64,000 nucleotides of DNA from the NCBI GenBank assembly GCA_949357655.1, contig CASHTG010000004.1:372001-436000 (forward strand), in the 5' to 3' direction. The notes beneath the pieces were generated by a model. That model saw only the letters and a program-made list of their open reading frames with translations, had not been told where the DNA came from and did not search any database. The DNA is from Parascedosporium putredinis (taxonomy: Eukaryota > Ascomycota > Sordariomycetes > Microascales > Microascaceae). Below, piece after piece: positions 39,295 to 51,236 of this stretch (its first letter is position 1; each line of letters begins with the position of its first letter). Both the position numbers and the translations under genes were made by a program.

Positions 39295-42115
39295 CGTGGG
39301 ACACGCTGGAAGGCGAGGATAAGAAGAGAAGCAGAAGATAAAAGAAGATAAAGACAAGGGCCCTAAAGGCTAAAGGATGATTCTTAGGTTGCTGCGGCTG
39401 GTTCAGCGGGTGCCCAGACGTTTATGAAGTGTTGGGCGGGGAAGCTCACTTGTTAGCACGCGAAAATGCTCATGGCGGGGTGGATTTACACGGTAGAGGA
39501 CGAGGTAACAATGCTGAAGCTGTGCAAACAATGCCCCTCCTTGTAGAAGCAGTTCGAGACGGAGGGATGCTAGAGGAGAGAGCAGGAGAACAAGAGTGAG
39601 AGAGTGAGAGGGAGAGACGAAGAGTAAATAAGAACACAGGAAAAGAAGGGCAATGTGCTGTATTCAACACAACAATATTAAAGAGAGGAACACGTAAAGG
39701 GAACTAGGGAAAAAAAAGTTGCCAGCTCTTGAGTCGAGAAGCTCCTGAGCTGGGGGAGGACCGATGACGGATATGCACGGATCTAGGGAGTGGATCGTGG
39801 ATATTGCGGAGTGGAGATGGATCCGGTAACAAGCTAGCAGCTGTAGTGTTCCAGGGAAAGCTCGAACCGTGGGAATCAGGTGGTTCCTGCTTCTCACCGA
39901 ATTGGGGGCCGGCCTGCTCGCTAGACGGGTTGAGAGGGGTTGGCGGATAGCTTGGATAGCTGGACGACGGGCGGTAAGGGGATAAGGGGACGGCGGCGGC
40001 AGTAGCTGTTTCTAAAAAGAGGCCGTTTCCCTTTGCGTTTGCGCTCTCAATTCTCGCCCTTTCCCGTCTTTGGACAAGCTGTTCGTGTAGCTACTTCTTG
40101 TTCTGCGCAACCAGTCGCCCCGCATTCTCTTCCTCCTTTTGCGCTCTGTTCCTTTTCCTTGGTTCCTTATTTCTTTTCACCGTTGTTCTTGCAGCTTGGT
40201 CTACGCCTCCTCTTTTTTTATAATGTTCTTCCCTTAAACGAGCGAGCCTCGTCGGTCCGGAGAGCAAAAAAGTGCAAGACGAGATAAGTGAAGGTGTAAC
40301 GGGAGGCTTGGTGCTTGCTCGGATGATCTTTGGAGCGGGGTGGGGGGCTTCCTCCTGCAAAGGCTGCTGCCGCAATGGCACTGGACTAGTGGGGAACACG
40401 GTGAGGAGTGCGTGTTGTGCCCCGCAGGCCCTCCGTGCTTCCCACGGCGGAGGTTGGGGAGAGTGGCGTCCCTGTGCGCGCGCCGAAGGACGAGGAGGGG
40501 GAGAGAGAAAAGGAAAGGGAAGGGAGAAATGTGTGGCCTCAGAGATGCATGCATGCAGGACGAAAAGATGCAGAGGCGATGTGACAGGTGATGGGCTATG
40601 CTATCATTGAAAGGGGTGTGGGTGGGTTGTGCGGACGCAACTTTTGACGTGGAAGTAAGTCAAATGCCAATCGCCTCAATAGCGAGGTCCTGTCCCGCCT
40701 ACGGGTGGGCAGAGGATAGCACTGCCTTGAAAGGCCGGTAAGGCGTTCTTGTGGTACGCGAGTGATGGAAGCAAAGGTTGGACTTGGGGCCGTGTATTCC
40801 GTATTCCCCAACAGCGAATCACGGCGGCCACAGGCGGAACGAGAGGCCAACAATTAAGAGTTGCTGCACTCTACTCGTCTGATATACCGGCGCTGCTCTG
40901 TTCCATGGGGAGGACGTGCTTGATCATGGATCTAACTCTCAATTGTGACTTCACTTCATTCGTTCCTTTGAAAGCGTTAGGAAGCTCACTCACTGTCTTC
41001 GTTAAGTGCTGACGTCACTTGTGGAGGTTTCTCCCCTCTAATAGCGAGCTGGCGAAACTAGAAGTGAGCAGGCTTCGATCAGGCCCAAGAGGCTCCGAGC
41101 CCACGTCAATTGTCTAGAAAAGGGTTTAAATCGCCCCAAACTCTACTTTTGGTTTTTCTTATTCTTATTTTTGTGACGTTTCTCCTGTCTCGGAAGTAGC
41201 CTTGAATCTAGCTCATCAACATGCAACATCGTGACACTTTCATCGACGCTGGTGGTACAACAGTCAAGCAATACTAGCAGCTGTCAACAGCCGATTAAAT
41301 CTGTGCAGGAAATCGCGTCGTTTTTCTGATGACCCACTAATCTACCCGCTGGGAGCCTCCACCCTTTCAGTTGCCAATGTTTCAAATCCCCTTGCCTTTT
41401 CCGACACTGGACAGACATGCCCGCAACACAAGCCCCTATTCTTGTCAGCGAGTGAGTCTGGTGCTATTGTAACCTGCGCCTTTGTTGTGACACTCTAGCA
41501 AAAGCTGTGAACAAAGCTCCCAAGCTAGCCACCCAACTCTCAGCCTTCCTTGCCCAGATATACGGATCTTAACTTTTGTGTTTTTATGCATCTCGGTCAT
41601 TTTCTTTTGTTTTTGAACAGGGATTCGGGCATGCGTGCGTCGACTCTCCAGGATTAATCTTTCTTTTTGACGGGGAACGGGTCTTCTGGACACATTGGAA
41701 CCCCCAATCTCATCCCGCACGAGTCCTGCACGCCCTGCATCATCACAAAGGCCCGTCATCTGACCCCCGGGAGCCGAGGAAAGAAAGGCAGAGAGACCAA
41801 CGGATTCCTTGAGCCCGCCAGGAAACCTTGATTTTGATGTCTGGGTTCTCCGCCGACGCCCACAAGCACACTCCGTGGACCCTTGCGGCGCCACGAGCTA
41901 TCCATCGACGAGGCTTCGGTTAAGCCTCGTGCTTTGTCTGAGCTTCTTTTCAACTCTCTCAAATCGCCACGCGAAACAATTGTCCATCGTTTGGGGGTTC
42001 TGATTTCTGTCGATATCTTCATCGGTATCTTTATTTTATCTATCTTTTGGAAACACGCCCGTCTCTCAGGAACAACTAGGCCTTTTCTTGGATCCAACTT
42101 TTCTTTGCCCGAACC
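39295..42115. other. Divergent intergenic region
   Basis: This 2.8 kb separates the Cys-rich gene and the transporter and should hold both promoters. A GA-rich stretch lies at 39570-39650. No gene is supported; the open frames at 40272-40610 and 41445-41894 lack protein character. Confidence 0.5.
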
Positions 42116-44294
42116 ATGAGGTTACTCCAGTGGAATATCGGGCCTTCGCGCACGCCCTCGTCCTACGCTTTCGAACGGGTCGTCATTCCTTTGGAGGATG
42201 CTCACCTGCACAGCTACTCGGCGCGCATGGGGACCGGGAGCCCGGACCTGAGGGCGCCGAGGAACGGAGACGCGGACGCGGATCCGGATGTGGATGATGC
42301 GGATGACTCGGGCAAGGATGTCGAGCACGAGGAGACGGGCATGCTGGAGATGAGTGTGTCCGAGTACTCGGTGGAGGGCTTGCGAAGGGAGGTGAGGAAG
42401 GGGACGCGGGGAATCCCGTCAGAGTACGAACGTGAGTCTATCCTTTGTCAATCCTCTTCTAGAGGAGGCACATGTGGTTTCTTCTTCGGGGCCCGGTGGG
42501 GGCTTCCTTCGTTGAAGTACTTTCGCAGAGGCGAGCCGCATACTAACGAAAAAGTTAGTTCGTTCCAAGGTGGTGAACAAGGCAATCCAGGATATCGGTA
42601 TGGGCCGGTATAACTGGCAGCTCTTTGTTTTGTGTGGGTTTGGCTGGTTTGCAGACAAGTAAGGCTTCCAAACAGTAGCAGTCTTCCCTCTGCTATAACG
42701 TGACGACCTGCCGTCCGTGGCTAACGTTTTTACTCTCGATCTAGCTTATGGTTACAAGTATGCTGTCACTCCTTTACCCTTTCCCCTATACCAACACTTT
42801 TTCTTTCCACCTGCACTTTTCTCTCGTTTTTAAGATGAGAGTAGCTAGCCTAAGGCCTTTCTCGGTTTGGAACCAGAGTAGCTAACAGTCTTACTAGGGC
42901 ATCTCCTTGACGCTACCGTCGCTTTCCGCCGAGTTTGGTGTGGACGAGAAGACGGTGCGGTACACGACGAGTGCCGTTTTCCTGGGTCTCTGCTTTGGTA
43001 GTTTTGTGTGGGGGTAGGAAGCGACGTTCTCGGGCGGCGCATCGCCTTCAACATGACGCTCCTCATCACCAGCGTATTTGGCATGCTCGCATCGTATGCG
43101 CCGAGCTGGGGATGGGTCTGCTTCTTTATGGGGCCCTCGGCTTCGGCGTGGGTGGCAACCTGCCGGTGGACGGGGCGCTGTTCCTGGAGTTTTTACCAGA
43201 CGCGTCCAGCTCTCTGCTGACGCTCTTGTCGGTGTGGTGGCCGATCGGTCAGCTGGTGGCCTCGCTGGTAGCGTGGTTCTACATCGCCAACTGGCCGGCG
43301 GACGAGGGGTGGCGTTACTTCATCTTCGCGACAGGGGTGCTCACGTTCATCATGTTCCTGGTCCGGTACTTTGTCTTTCACCTCTTCGAATCGCCCAAGT
43401 TTCTGTTGAGCCAGGGCCGGTACGCCGAGGCCGTGGCGGTGGTCCAGGGCATCGCGTTCAAAAATGGCGCGAGGACGTGGCTGACGCTAGAGGTCCTGGA
43501 TGCCGTGGCGAGCGACGACGGCGGCCGTGCAGAGGCCGTTAGTGCGCCGCGGGTGTCGGCGGCCAACGTAGTTCTGGAGAAGCTGCGCTCCTTCTCCGGG
43601 GAGCGGCTGAGGCCCTTGTTTAGCAGCCGCAAGCTCGGCCTCGCGACGGGCCTGCTGTGGTTCTGCTGGGCGACCATCGGCATGGGTTACCCGCTCTTCA
43701 ACGCGTTCTTGCCCCAATACCTCTCCCATGGCGGCAACGGCAGCGGCGGAGCTTCGGAGCCGGCGGGACCGACGGGCTCGGCGGCGTCCCTGTTTACGCG
43801 GGAGGCGCGGCGGCGCCAGCGGGGAGATTTCGGACGAGACGTACCGCAACTACGCCATCACGTCGATGGCGGGAGTGCCGGGCTCGCTGCTGGCAACGTA
43901 CCTGGTGGACCACCCGTCGCCGTTTTTCGGGCGGCGGGGCACGCTGGCGCTGTCGACGCTCGCATCGGCGGTGTTCTTGGTGCTGTTCGCGACGCACGGG
44001 ACGACGCCGTCGCGGCAGCTCTTTTTCTCGGCGCTGACGGCGTTTTCGCAAAACATCATGTACGGGGTGCTCTACGCGTTCACGCCCGAGGTGTTCCCGG
44101 CGCCGGTGCGGGGGCGGGCACGGGCGTGGCGAGCTTTTGAACCGGCTCATGGGGCTGGCGGCGCCGGTGCTGGCGGCCAACGTGCCCGGGGACGGGCGGA
44201 GCCTGCCCATCTTTTTGTCGGGGGCGCTGATTTTTGCGGCGTTTGTGGGGGTGTGCTTGATTCCGGTGGAGACGAGGGGGCGCAGATGTTGTAG
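42116..44294 (+). CDS. MFS transporter, sugar-porter/SV2-like type
   Basis: This is a twelve-helix major facilitator of a fungal SV2-like group; the substrate cannot be told. It is about 610 residues. Exons are 42116-42431, 42559-42658, 42745-42757 (13 nt, encoding LWLQ with its neighbours) and 42898-44294. After an acidic cytosolic N terminus comes AIQDIGMGRYNWQLFVLCG with FGWFADN, then membrane segments, the loop motif GSDVLGRR between helices 2 and 3, GWRYFIFATGVLTFIMFLVR, a central loop, FFGRRG and QNIMYGVLYAFTPEVFPAPV. At least five indels are inferred: near 43012, 43131, 43800-43820, 44113 and 44135, perhaps another near 44277. Several coincide with G or T runs. It is the most broken known-family gene here. 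Sequence conservation between breaks argues for consensus error, but a decaying paralogue is possible. Confidence 0.8.
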
Positions 44295-45801
44295 GAGATG
44301 ATGGATTTTTCTTTCAGGTTTCGGGGGATGTTCAAGCATAGCGGTGGTAAACTGGGGGTGGTAATTCATGGATCTTGTGGTGGTATAGAGTAGGAAAAGG
44401 AAGGAGAATTGTGCGTAGGTTGATTGTATATATCTATGGTGGGTCTACGTGGTCGTGTCTGAAGCCATCTTGATGGATGACTTGTGGTTGTTGGCTCATC
44501 CTCTATGCAGTTCATCTGTGTATCAATCTTGACTGGTGTTGCATTTATCTAAGAGTTCTTCCTTGGCTATCTGCCGCCAGAACGCGAAATGGAAAAAAGA
44601 GAGGCGTATTCCAAGCTATCTTAAAGGCACGATGATTCATAGTGCTCTCAGGAAGAAAGCGAATGTGCCCGGGTATAGAAAGAGAGAGAGAGAAGTAGGT
44701 GTGAATGGTGCCAACGTCAAGATACTCCAAGCTCTCGGTTCTCTTGGTCTGCATCCCTTTCGTTATTCAGTTATTGCCCAGGCTATTATTCTCCGCGAAC
44801 TAGGATTCACCAAAACGCCAGACCCTATCCTCCTATTCTTCTTCTCGACCTACGGCGCAAAAGCATGACTCGAGATGAGCCTGGTCTGTCTTGCCTCTCA
44901 GCCGCAGCCGCGTGCACAGCGTGTCTATTAGCAGCCAAGTGAACAGGGTTTTGCTGTGCTGGCTGCCTATGCTGAGACCAGCACTCACATCAGCTCTCGA
45001 TAGTTACGAAAAAAATTAGAAAAGGAAGAAAAAAAGAAACACAGGCAAGAGCCCTTTATTTTATCGTTTCTTCTTACTTTGAGCGTCTGTCGTCTCCAAG
45101 TTTCTCGCGCCAAGGTTGTCACTTCAGAAGCGCCCGCTTAAGTGCATGTGAAAAGGGCCCGCACACGGTTTCTTTTTTATTAACAAGTGTTCAATCTCGC
45201 GTGGGCGGTCCAACGTCAGCCATCAACCGGAGGATTTGGAGAACCTCGCAGCGAGCGCAACGCACCGTCTTTCTTTTTATTTCACAGCCCCCTCCTCCCC
45301 TTCCCCCGTTCCTCTCCTTGACAAGGCTGTTCCTGGCGCGAATACCAACAAATAAGAAACGGGCACCGAGAGCGAATAAATAAACATCACGCCCTTTCGA
45401 CAGACTTTTCGACTTAGTATCGCCGCCTGCAGCTGGTGTCCCCTTGCTGTTCCGCCCCCACCAGAGCTTTCTTCACTCTTCGCGACGAGGCCAGGCAAGC
45501 TCCAGGCAGGGACTCGAGACAAATCGAAGAGAAAGCCTACCGCCGCGAGAAGAAACGAGGGGAACCAAAGCTTCGTTCGTCCAGCTCCCGCAGCCAAACC
45601 AAACCACGATGCGCCTTTGAATCGACGACTTGCCATAACATACAAAACGTCCCCGACCGAGTCTTCACGACACAGCTTCGGCCCCTCCAACTCCCTCCCT
45701 TCACGACACTCCTTCCCCCTCGAGCCAACATCACCCACGCCGCCCAAAAGACCCAGAAACCACCCTTCCTCCCCACCAAACACCCAAATACCACCACAAT
45801 C
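44295..45801. other. Intergenic, tandem genes on the plus strand
   Basis: This 1.5 kb contains the transporter 3' UTR and the J-protein promoter and 5' UTR. From about 45240 the sequence is CT- and CA-rich up to the ATG. An open frame of 110 codons at 44536-44868 has no recognisable features. Confidence 0.45.
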
Positions 45802-46994
45802 ATGTCCGGCGCACTCTCCCTCATGGGCTGGTGGTTCCTCCCACCGGTACGTTCCCCCTCCCCTTCTCTCCCACAACCCCCTTCCACACCCACTAACCCC
45901 CTTCCACACCCACTAACCCCCTTCCACACCCACTAACCCCCTTCCACACCCACTAACCCCCCTAGCTCGTCGCCAGCTGGACCCAATCCATCTGGTACGC
46001 CCTCACCATCCGCGCCGGCGACCCCAAACCCGCCCCCAACCACCCCGCTGGGTCCGCGACCGCCGCCGCATCCAAATCCTCGTCATCTCCCTCTACCTCG
46101 CCTACACCGTCTACGAAGCCTCCTGGGACACCCGCCGCCAAGGCAGCTTCTACACCGCCCTCGGCCTCTCCCCGACGCCACCGAGCGCGACATCAAGTCC
46201 CGTTTCCGCCGCCTCGCCGCCGTCCACCACCCGGATAAAGCGCCCCCGGCTCCCCGCCGCCGACGGCTCCGAATTCATCCGCCTCAAGACCGCCGCCGAC
46301 ACCTTGCTCGGCGACGCCTCCCGCTTCGCCTACGACCGCTTCGGCGACCCCGTCCTCGCCTGGAAGGACTGCGCCTCCCGCTACGAGTACGCCTTTCGCG
46401 GCACCGTCCAGGGCGTCCTCCCCATTACGTCGGCTACGCCCTCGTCCAGTACGTCCTCGGCTTCTTTGGCTACCTCGACTTCGCCCGCTACTGGCGCTGG
46501 TTCGCCCTCGTCGCCATGGCTATCTTCGAGCTCCACATCACCACCCGCCCTTCCTCTACCTTGCTCGGCCTCCTCAACCCCGTCCTCGCCTCCCCCTTTC
46601 TCCGCCACCCCCGCTCCTACCCTTTCAGCTCGTCTCCCTCGCCCGCCGCCTCTGCGTTACTTTCTACATCGCCCTCTCCCAGATCGGGCCCCTCCTCTTT
46701 CCCCCGACCCGCGCCGCCGCCCTCGCCGCCGACGCCGACAAGGCCATCCACGCCCAGGTCGAGCGCCTCACCGCCCTCGCTGCCGACGTCGACGACGTCT
46801 CGGGCCGCTTGCTCGACGTCGAGCTCGCCCCCTTTAAGGGCGACCCGGACCTGCTCCGCTCCGTGAGGGCAAAGGTCGCCGACTGGCTCGTTCAGAATAC
46901 CATTCGCGCCGATCCCATGGTCAAGGACGCCATGGGCCACTCCTTTAGGAAGAGGCGCGCTGATGCCCCTGCCGGCGCCAAGGGCAATCGTTGA
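45802..46994 (+). CDS. Membrane-bound J-domain (DnaJ) co-chaperone
   Basis: This is probably an ER membrane J-protein that stimulates Hsp70; about 358 residues. Exon 1 is 45802-45846 (MSGALSLMGWWFLPP) and exon 2 starts at 45966 after a CTAG acceptor. There is an N-terminal hydrophobic segment, a second one (ILVISLYLAYTVYEASW), then the J domain with YTALGLSP, ERDIKSRFRRLAAV and the HPD tripeptide in VHHPDKAP. Further hydrophobic segments follow (VGYALVQYVLGFFGYLDFA, WFALVAMAIFELHI, LCVTFYIALSQIGPLLF), with a charged C terminus ending GAKGNR. Five indels are inferred: near 46045, 46171, 46250, 46426 and 46622, mostly in C runs. The single intron contains a 20-bp tandem repeat (separate entry). 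It converges on OSH3. Confidence 0.8.
45881..45960 (+). repeat. Four exact 20-bp repeats inside an intron
   Basis: The unit CTTCCACACCCACTAACCCC occurs four times in perfect tandem, filling most of the J-protein intron (45847-45965). Every unit contains CACTAAC, a match to the fungal branch-site consensus, so the intron carries four candidate branch points 9, 29, 49 and 69 bases from the acceptor. Confidence 0.95.
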
Positions 46995-47821
46995 TAAAAA
47001 TTGCTGCTTTTTTGTTTTGTTTCGAGGCACATGGAGCGGTCTGTTATTTTTGTGCATCTTTCGTTTCCCTTTTTTCTTTCTTTTTCGTCCTTGTTGTTTT
47101 CAGTTTCATTTACTCGCCATTCGGTGATAGAGTCACTCCATCCATCTTCACTTGGTCTAGAACGGGCGTCCAAGGGTCTGGGGTCTTGTATTCAGTACCT
47201 GTAAATTATCTGGAAATAAACATATATCCATGACCGTGGCATCTAGACTGCATTATGCTCTAGTAGCAAGTGACTTCTTCTCCACTTTCTTTCGATTCGT
47301 TGTATGTTTGTTCCAACTCTGCCGATGCAAGGGCTTCACATAGCTATCCTTCGAAACAAGGTAACAAGTTCTCGGCGCGTCAACGAGTCGCGAACCACAC
47401 AAAACACCAAAAGGCGGCATAGGATGGGGGAGGAACCAGTTTATGCTATTCAAGAGAAGAGAGATGCCCGTTATATACCGTTCCTGATTCTAAACCATCT
47501 CCCATCTCGGCATGCCCCATGCCTCAAGTGTCTTTCCCTCTTTTTTTTTCTTCTTCCTAGTTTTGTTCATCAGGTCCTTTCCCACGAGGCTCGGCTTTCC
47601 GCGAAAAATATTTCGACGATAAAGGTAAAAGTTCTCCCGGTCTCATGTCTAAGCTCAAAGGGGAGGGAAACAAGCAAAGCGTAAAACGGGGTTCGAGGGC
47701 ATATATCCAAGGTCCCGGGGAAGAAAAGAAACCAACAAAAAAAGAAAGAGATTATAGATGGGTGCGCATGGCTTCCAAAAAAAAAGAAAAAACACTCTTG
47801 TCCGCCCCATACCTGTCTCTT
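46995..47821. other. Convergent 3' region, J-protein and OSH3
   Basis: T-rich and A-rich tracts are consistent with two 3' UTRs. No coding signal was found. Confidence 0.5.
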
Positions 47822-50800
47822 CTATGCATCGAAAATCTTTTCCACGCCACCCCAGGCCCCCTTGCTCCTCTCTTCCCAGTACCCCTCTTTGCCCCCTTGA
47901 TCTTCCAGATCTCGTCGCCCTCTGCGCCGTCCGCCACCTTGACGAACCAGCGGGGCTTGTGCTCCTCTCCGTTCTCCTCCAGGACTCGGCGGCGTGCTCT
48001 CTGCGCCTCCTCTAGCCTGACTTTCCAGTCCTCCGCCTCGTCGAGGTTGCCCTGCTCTGCGAGCCGCTGATCGGGCCGTAGTCGCGCGTCCGTGGGAGGC
48101 AGCCGGCCATCCTCAATCATCGTAATCTCATTGAGCCCGGCGGCAAACGCCGTCATTCCGTACGCCCGCGCTGCGTTTTCGACCATCGCCCCCGCCTTCC
48201 ATATCTCCCGTCCCGCCGACTTGCCGGCCTCCACCACCCGCAAGGACCCTGTCCACGTCCCCGACAGGCTGCTGCCCGTATGCTTGCCGCTGCTGTCAAA
48301 CGTCTCGACCTGGACATCCTCTCCGCGACCGCCAAACATACCCTTGCTGCGGAACTCAACTACAGCCTTGGCTCCCGTGCTCTCGTTGAGCACCGTCATC
48401 GTGCCCACAGGCTCCACGTACTTTTCTCCCACAACCACGTTGCGTAAGAACATGGTGGCGATGGTCCACGAGTAGAACTCGTCCGACCCGTCCGCGGCCA
48501 ACCGAAGCGCTACCCGTACGCGGCCCTCGGTGTTGATCTCCGCGCTCTTACCCCAGAATTTCTGCGATGGTGCTGGCGCCTGCGTAAATGACCACTTTTC
48601 TGCGTCGGCATGCATGGCCAGCCGCACCGGCCGATGGCATACCTTTTCCACGAGCAGTCGGAATCCGCCAGGCGAGTCCGACTCGGTGCGCACGAGCTCA
48701 AACGTCTCGCCGAGCAGCGGGTTGAAGGGCTTGCGGATGGAGCGCTCTTTGGCGCGCGCATTGCTGAACTGCGACACGGCAAACGCCGCCATGAGAAGCA
48801 TCCGCTCCTTCTCCATCTTGGCTTGCGCCGCCTGGTCGAGCAGTTGCGCATACTCGAGTTGCTCCGCCACCTTTTGCAGGAGCGATACGGGCTCGTTGGC
48901 CGATACGGGCATGCTAATCGTGCTGAGGTCTTTACCCACGTTTTTCCGGAAGAAGGCGATGAGACTGGGCGGCAACGTCGTGGCGGGGGGATGGCGGTTC
49001 GCCGCTTGACCACCTCGTTGATGGGTAGGGGCGCCAGGCTCTTGGGCTTGGCGGGGAAGCTCTGGACCGTCTCGCTCGGGTCCTCTTCTGTCATCGTCGA
49101 CGACCCCGACGAGCTGTGTACCGATACGTAATCAGCGTCCGAGTAGACAGGTTCGTCCTTGTCACGCTGGATCCGAACAATGCGAGACTCCGACTCCCCG
49201 CCCTGCTCTGCGTCAAAAAATTCGTCCGTGGTCGTAGACTCGATGCTCTTCCTCGACAACGCCGGTGAGTGAGGGTGCTCCGGCTGCCTCCGCCGCTTGC
49301 TCCTCGAAATGAGCGTGGTAAACTCGGTCAACACCGAGTCAAGATCCGTCAGCAGCGCTTGGCAATGCTCCTCGGTCGTGAGCTCGGGGTGCGAATGGTG
49401 GTGGTGAAGGCTGCCGTGCTGCCCGCTTCTCGATCGACGTTTTTCGTTTCGGATCGTGCCCGCGGAACTAATCGTCGTCGTGATACCAAGTGGGCTCGGC
49501 ACCGCGAGGTTGGTGGAGCTCGAACCAGGGACCGGCGAGGTGGAGCCCTGCGCGGCGGCCTGCGCCGACAAAGAGGGCGAGCTAGGCTTGCGCTTCCAAA
49601 AGGCCGCTTCTCGGGGACGGCGGGAGGCGTCAGCGTCTGCTGGCTGGCCGAGTCGGCAGCAGGCGGAGACGGTGCGGCGGTGCTAGTGGGGGCCGGATGG
49701 AGCCACGCCCTGGCTCTGGTTCGCAATGTCCTTGACCAGTCGACGCAGGGCGTCCCGGGTGCCCACAATACGGCTCACCAGGGTCTCTACCTGCTCCCAC
49801 TCCTTCTCCTCCTCGGGATTGAGCTTTGTGGCAGCGGTCGCCCTCAAAGCTTGCGCGGCCTCGACTTGCAGGCGGGGGATGGCGGTCGCGGGCTGAGGGG
49901 CGGCTTCGAGACCGCGCGCGATGCGACTGGCCCTCTCGAGACCGCGAGCCCACTCGGTGAATTCCTTGGCATTGGAGGCTTTGAGATGCCACACCTCAGC
50001 GCCCGAGTCGATGCTAATTTCGCGCCGGCTCTCGTCGGCGGCAATGGCAGCAAGACTGAGGGGGATGGCGCCGCGCAGGGCCGAGGACCCCGGTTGTGGT
50101 AGTAGGACAAGGTGCACGATGAGTAGTCGAGGGAGAAAAAGCGGCGAGCATAGCCTTGGCCCTTCTTCCTCCTCCGCTTCAAAAGGTTGCCAACATGGTA
50201 GGTGCTGGGTGCGGGAGGCGCCTCGCCGCGACCAGACACGGAGCCGCCGCCGGGGACGGGACCATGGCTGTGCAAGCTATCAAAGGAGCCGGCGGCGACA
50301 GGGTTCAGGGCTGGACTGCCGTGACGCCCGAGGCTGGTGCTGCTGGCGCTCGCCTTGTTGGCGACGCCGAGGTTGGGGAGGTGGTGAGTGGTCTGGGGCG
50401 GCGAGTCGGTGGGGTATATTAGAAGCACAAAGGTGGCTGTTTTCCCCGTCTGCTTCGAGAAGGTGTTGTCGAAAACGAGGCCGTACATGCCGCCCTGCCC
50501 TGGACCGACGTCATATATGCCCATGGACACTTTGTCCGCCTCGCACTTGCCGTGCCATTTTATGGGTATGAAACCCTTGGCTGCGAGCTGGTCTTGGGCA
50601 GTGGAGGCATCCTTCTTGGCAAAGGGCTTCGATTTTGCCTCGGCCACAGTGGTCTGGGAGGTGGAGTCGACGTCGGGAATCGCGGCTGTCAGGTTTGTTC
50701 CGCCGGAGCCGGGGTGTTTAACGATGCCGAAATTTCTGTAACCGTGAGATTCGCGATGATTAGTGAAACTGGCGCCAGGTACACCCGAGAAGGCAAAGGG

Positions 50801-51236
50801 AGACAGGAGAAAAAATTGTCCTTGAAAAATCAAGGCAATGCCTGTCTGGGCAGCTCGGGGGCAACTTATAGGAGCCCGAGTGTGCTTGCGCTGTGAGGAG
50901 ACGCCACGTACAATGATTTCTTATGAGGCTGAAGATTCCAGGAGATACTGAAGCCCTGGTCGACCTTGACCCATCGCACAATGTAAGACTGGATAGGGTA
51001 GGGAATTCGTTAGACTATGTTGTCCCTTTCACTATTTCTCTTTCTCTCTCGAGTTCTTGATCTCTGCTACCTCTCGCGCTGCTCCCGAAAGACCGGATAA
51101 GGCTTTGCGACAGAGAGGGGAAGGGAGGGGATCCACGTAAAGAGGTACATGGCCGCAGAAACCACGAAAGGATGGGGGAAATGTTATTCGAGGGCCATAC
51201 CTTGCTGTGCACCTCGAGCTGCTCTATTCCCGCCAT
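47822..51236 (-). CDS. OSH3: Oxysterol-binding protein homologue, Osh3 type (GOLD-PH-FFAT-ORD)
   Basis: This is a lipid-transfer protein of ER-plasma membrane contacts, about 1,010 residues. Exons are 51236-51201, 50988-50912 and 50735-47822; splicing gives MAGIEQLEVHSK-SYIVRWVKV and HKKSL-NFGIVKHPGSG. The order is a GOLD-like N terminus (KVSMGIYDVGPGQGGMYGLV), a PH domain (LLKRRRKKGQGYARRFFSLD to WHLKASNAKEFTEWARGL), a Ser-rich linker, a FFAT-like motif EFFDAEQ (49203-49223) for binding ER VAP proteins, and the lipid-binding ORD (FNPLLGETFELVR). The usual ORD signature EQVSHHPP reads EKVCHRPV. Five indels are inferred: near 50090, 49697, 49598 (T run), 48987 (C run) and 47888. Correcting the last by frame recovers YWEERSKGAWGG and a stop at 47824-47822; the uncorrected frame runs on to 47752. 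Confidence 0.9.
49203..49223 (-). other. FFAT-like VAP-binding motif in OSH3
   Basis: The residues EFFDAEQ, preceded by acidic and Thr-rich sequence, match the two-phenylalanines-in-an-acidic-tract consensus EFFDAxE except for Gln at the last position. In the family this motif tethers the protein to the ER through VAP/Scs2. Confidence 0.7.

Noticed and set aside
44536..44868. 110-codon open frame between the transporter and the J-protein
   Set aside because: Composition is not protein-like overall and it ends without conserved features; it overlaps the expected transporter 3' region.
45881..45960. Tandem repeat considered as a CRISPR-like array
   Set aside because: Units are contiguous with no unique spacers, and the genome is fungal; it lies within a spliced intron.
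47752..47821. Extension of OSH3 to a stop at 47752
   Set aside because: The extension is out of frame with the family's C-terminal motif; allowing one missing base near 47888 recovers the conserved YWEER end and a stop at 47822.
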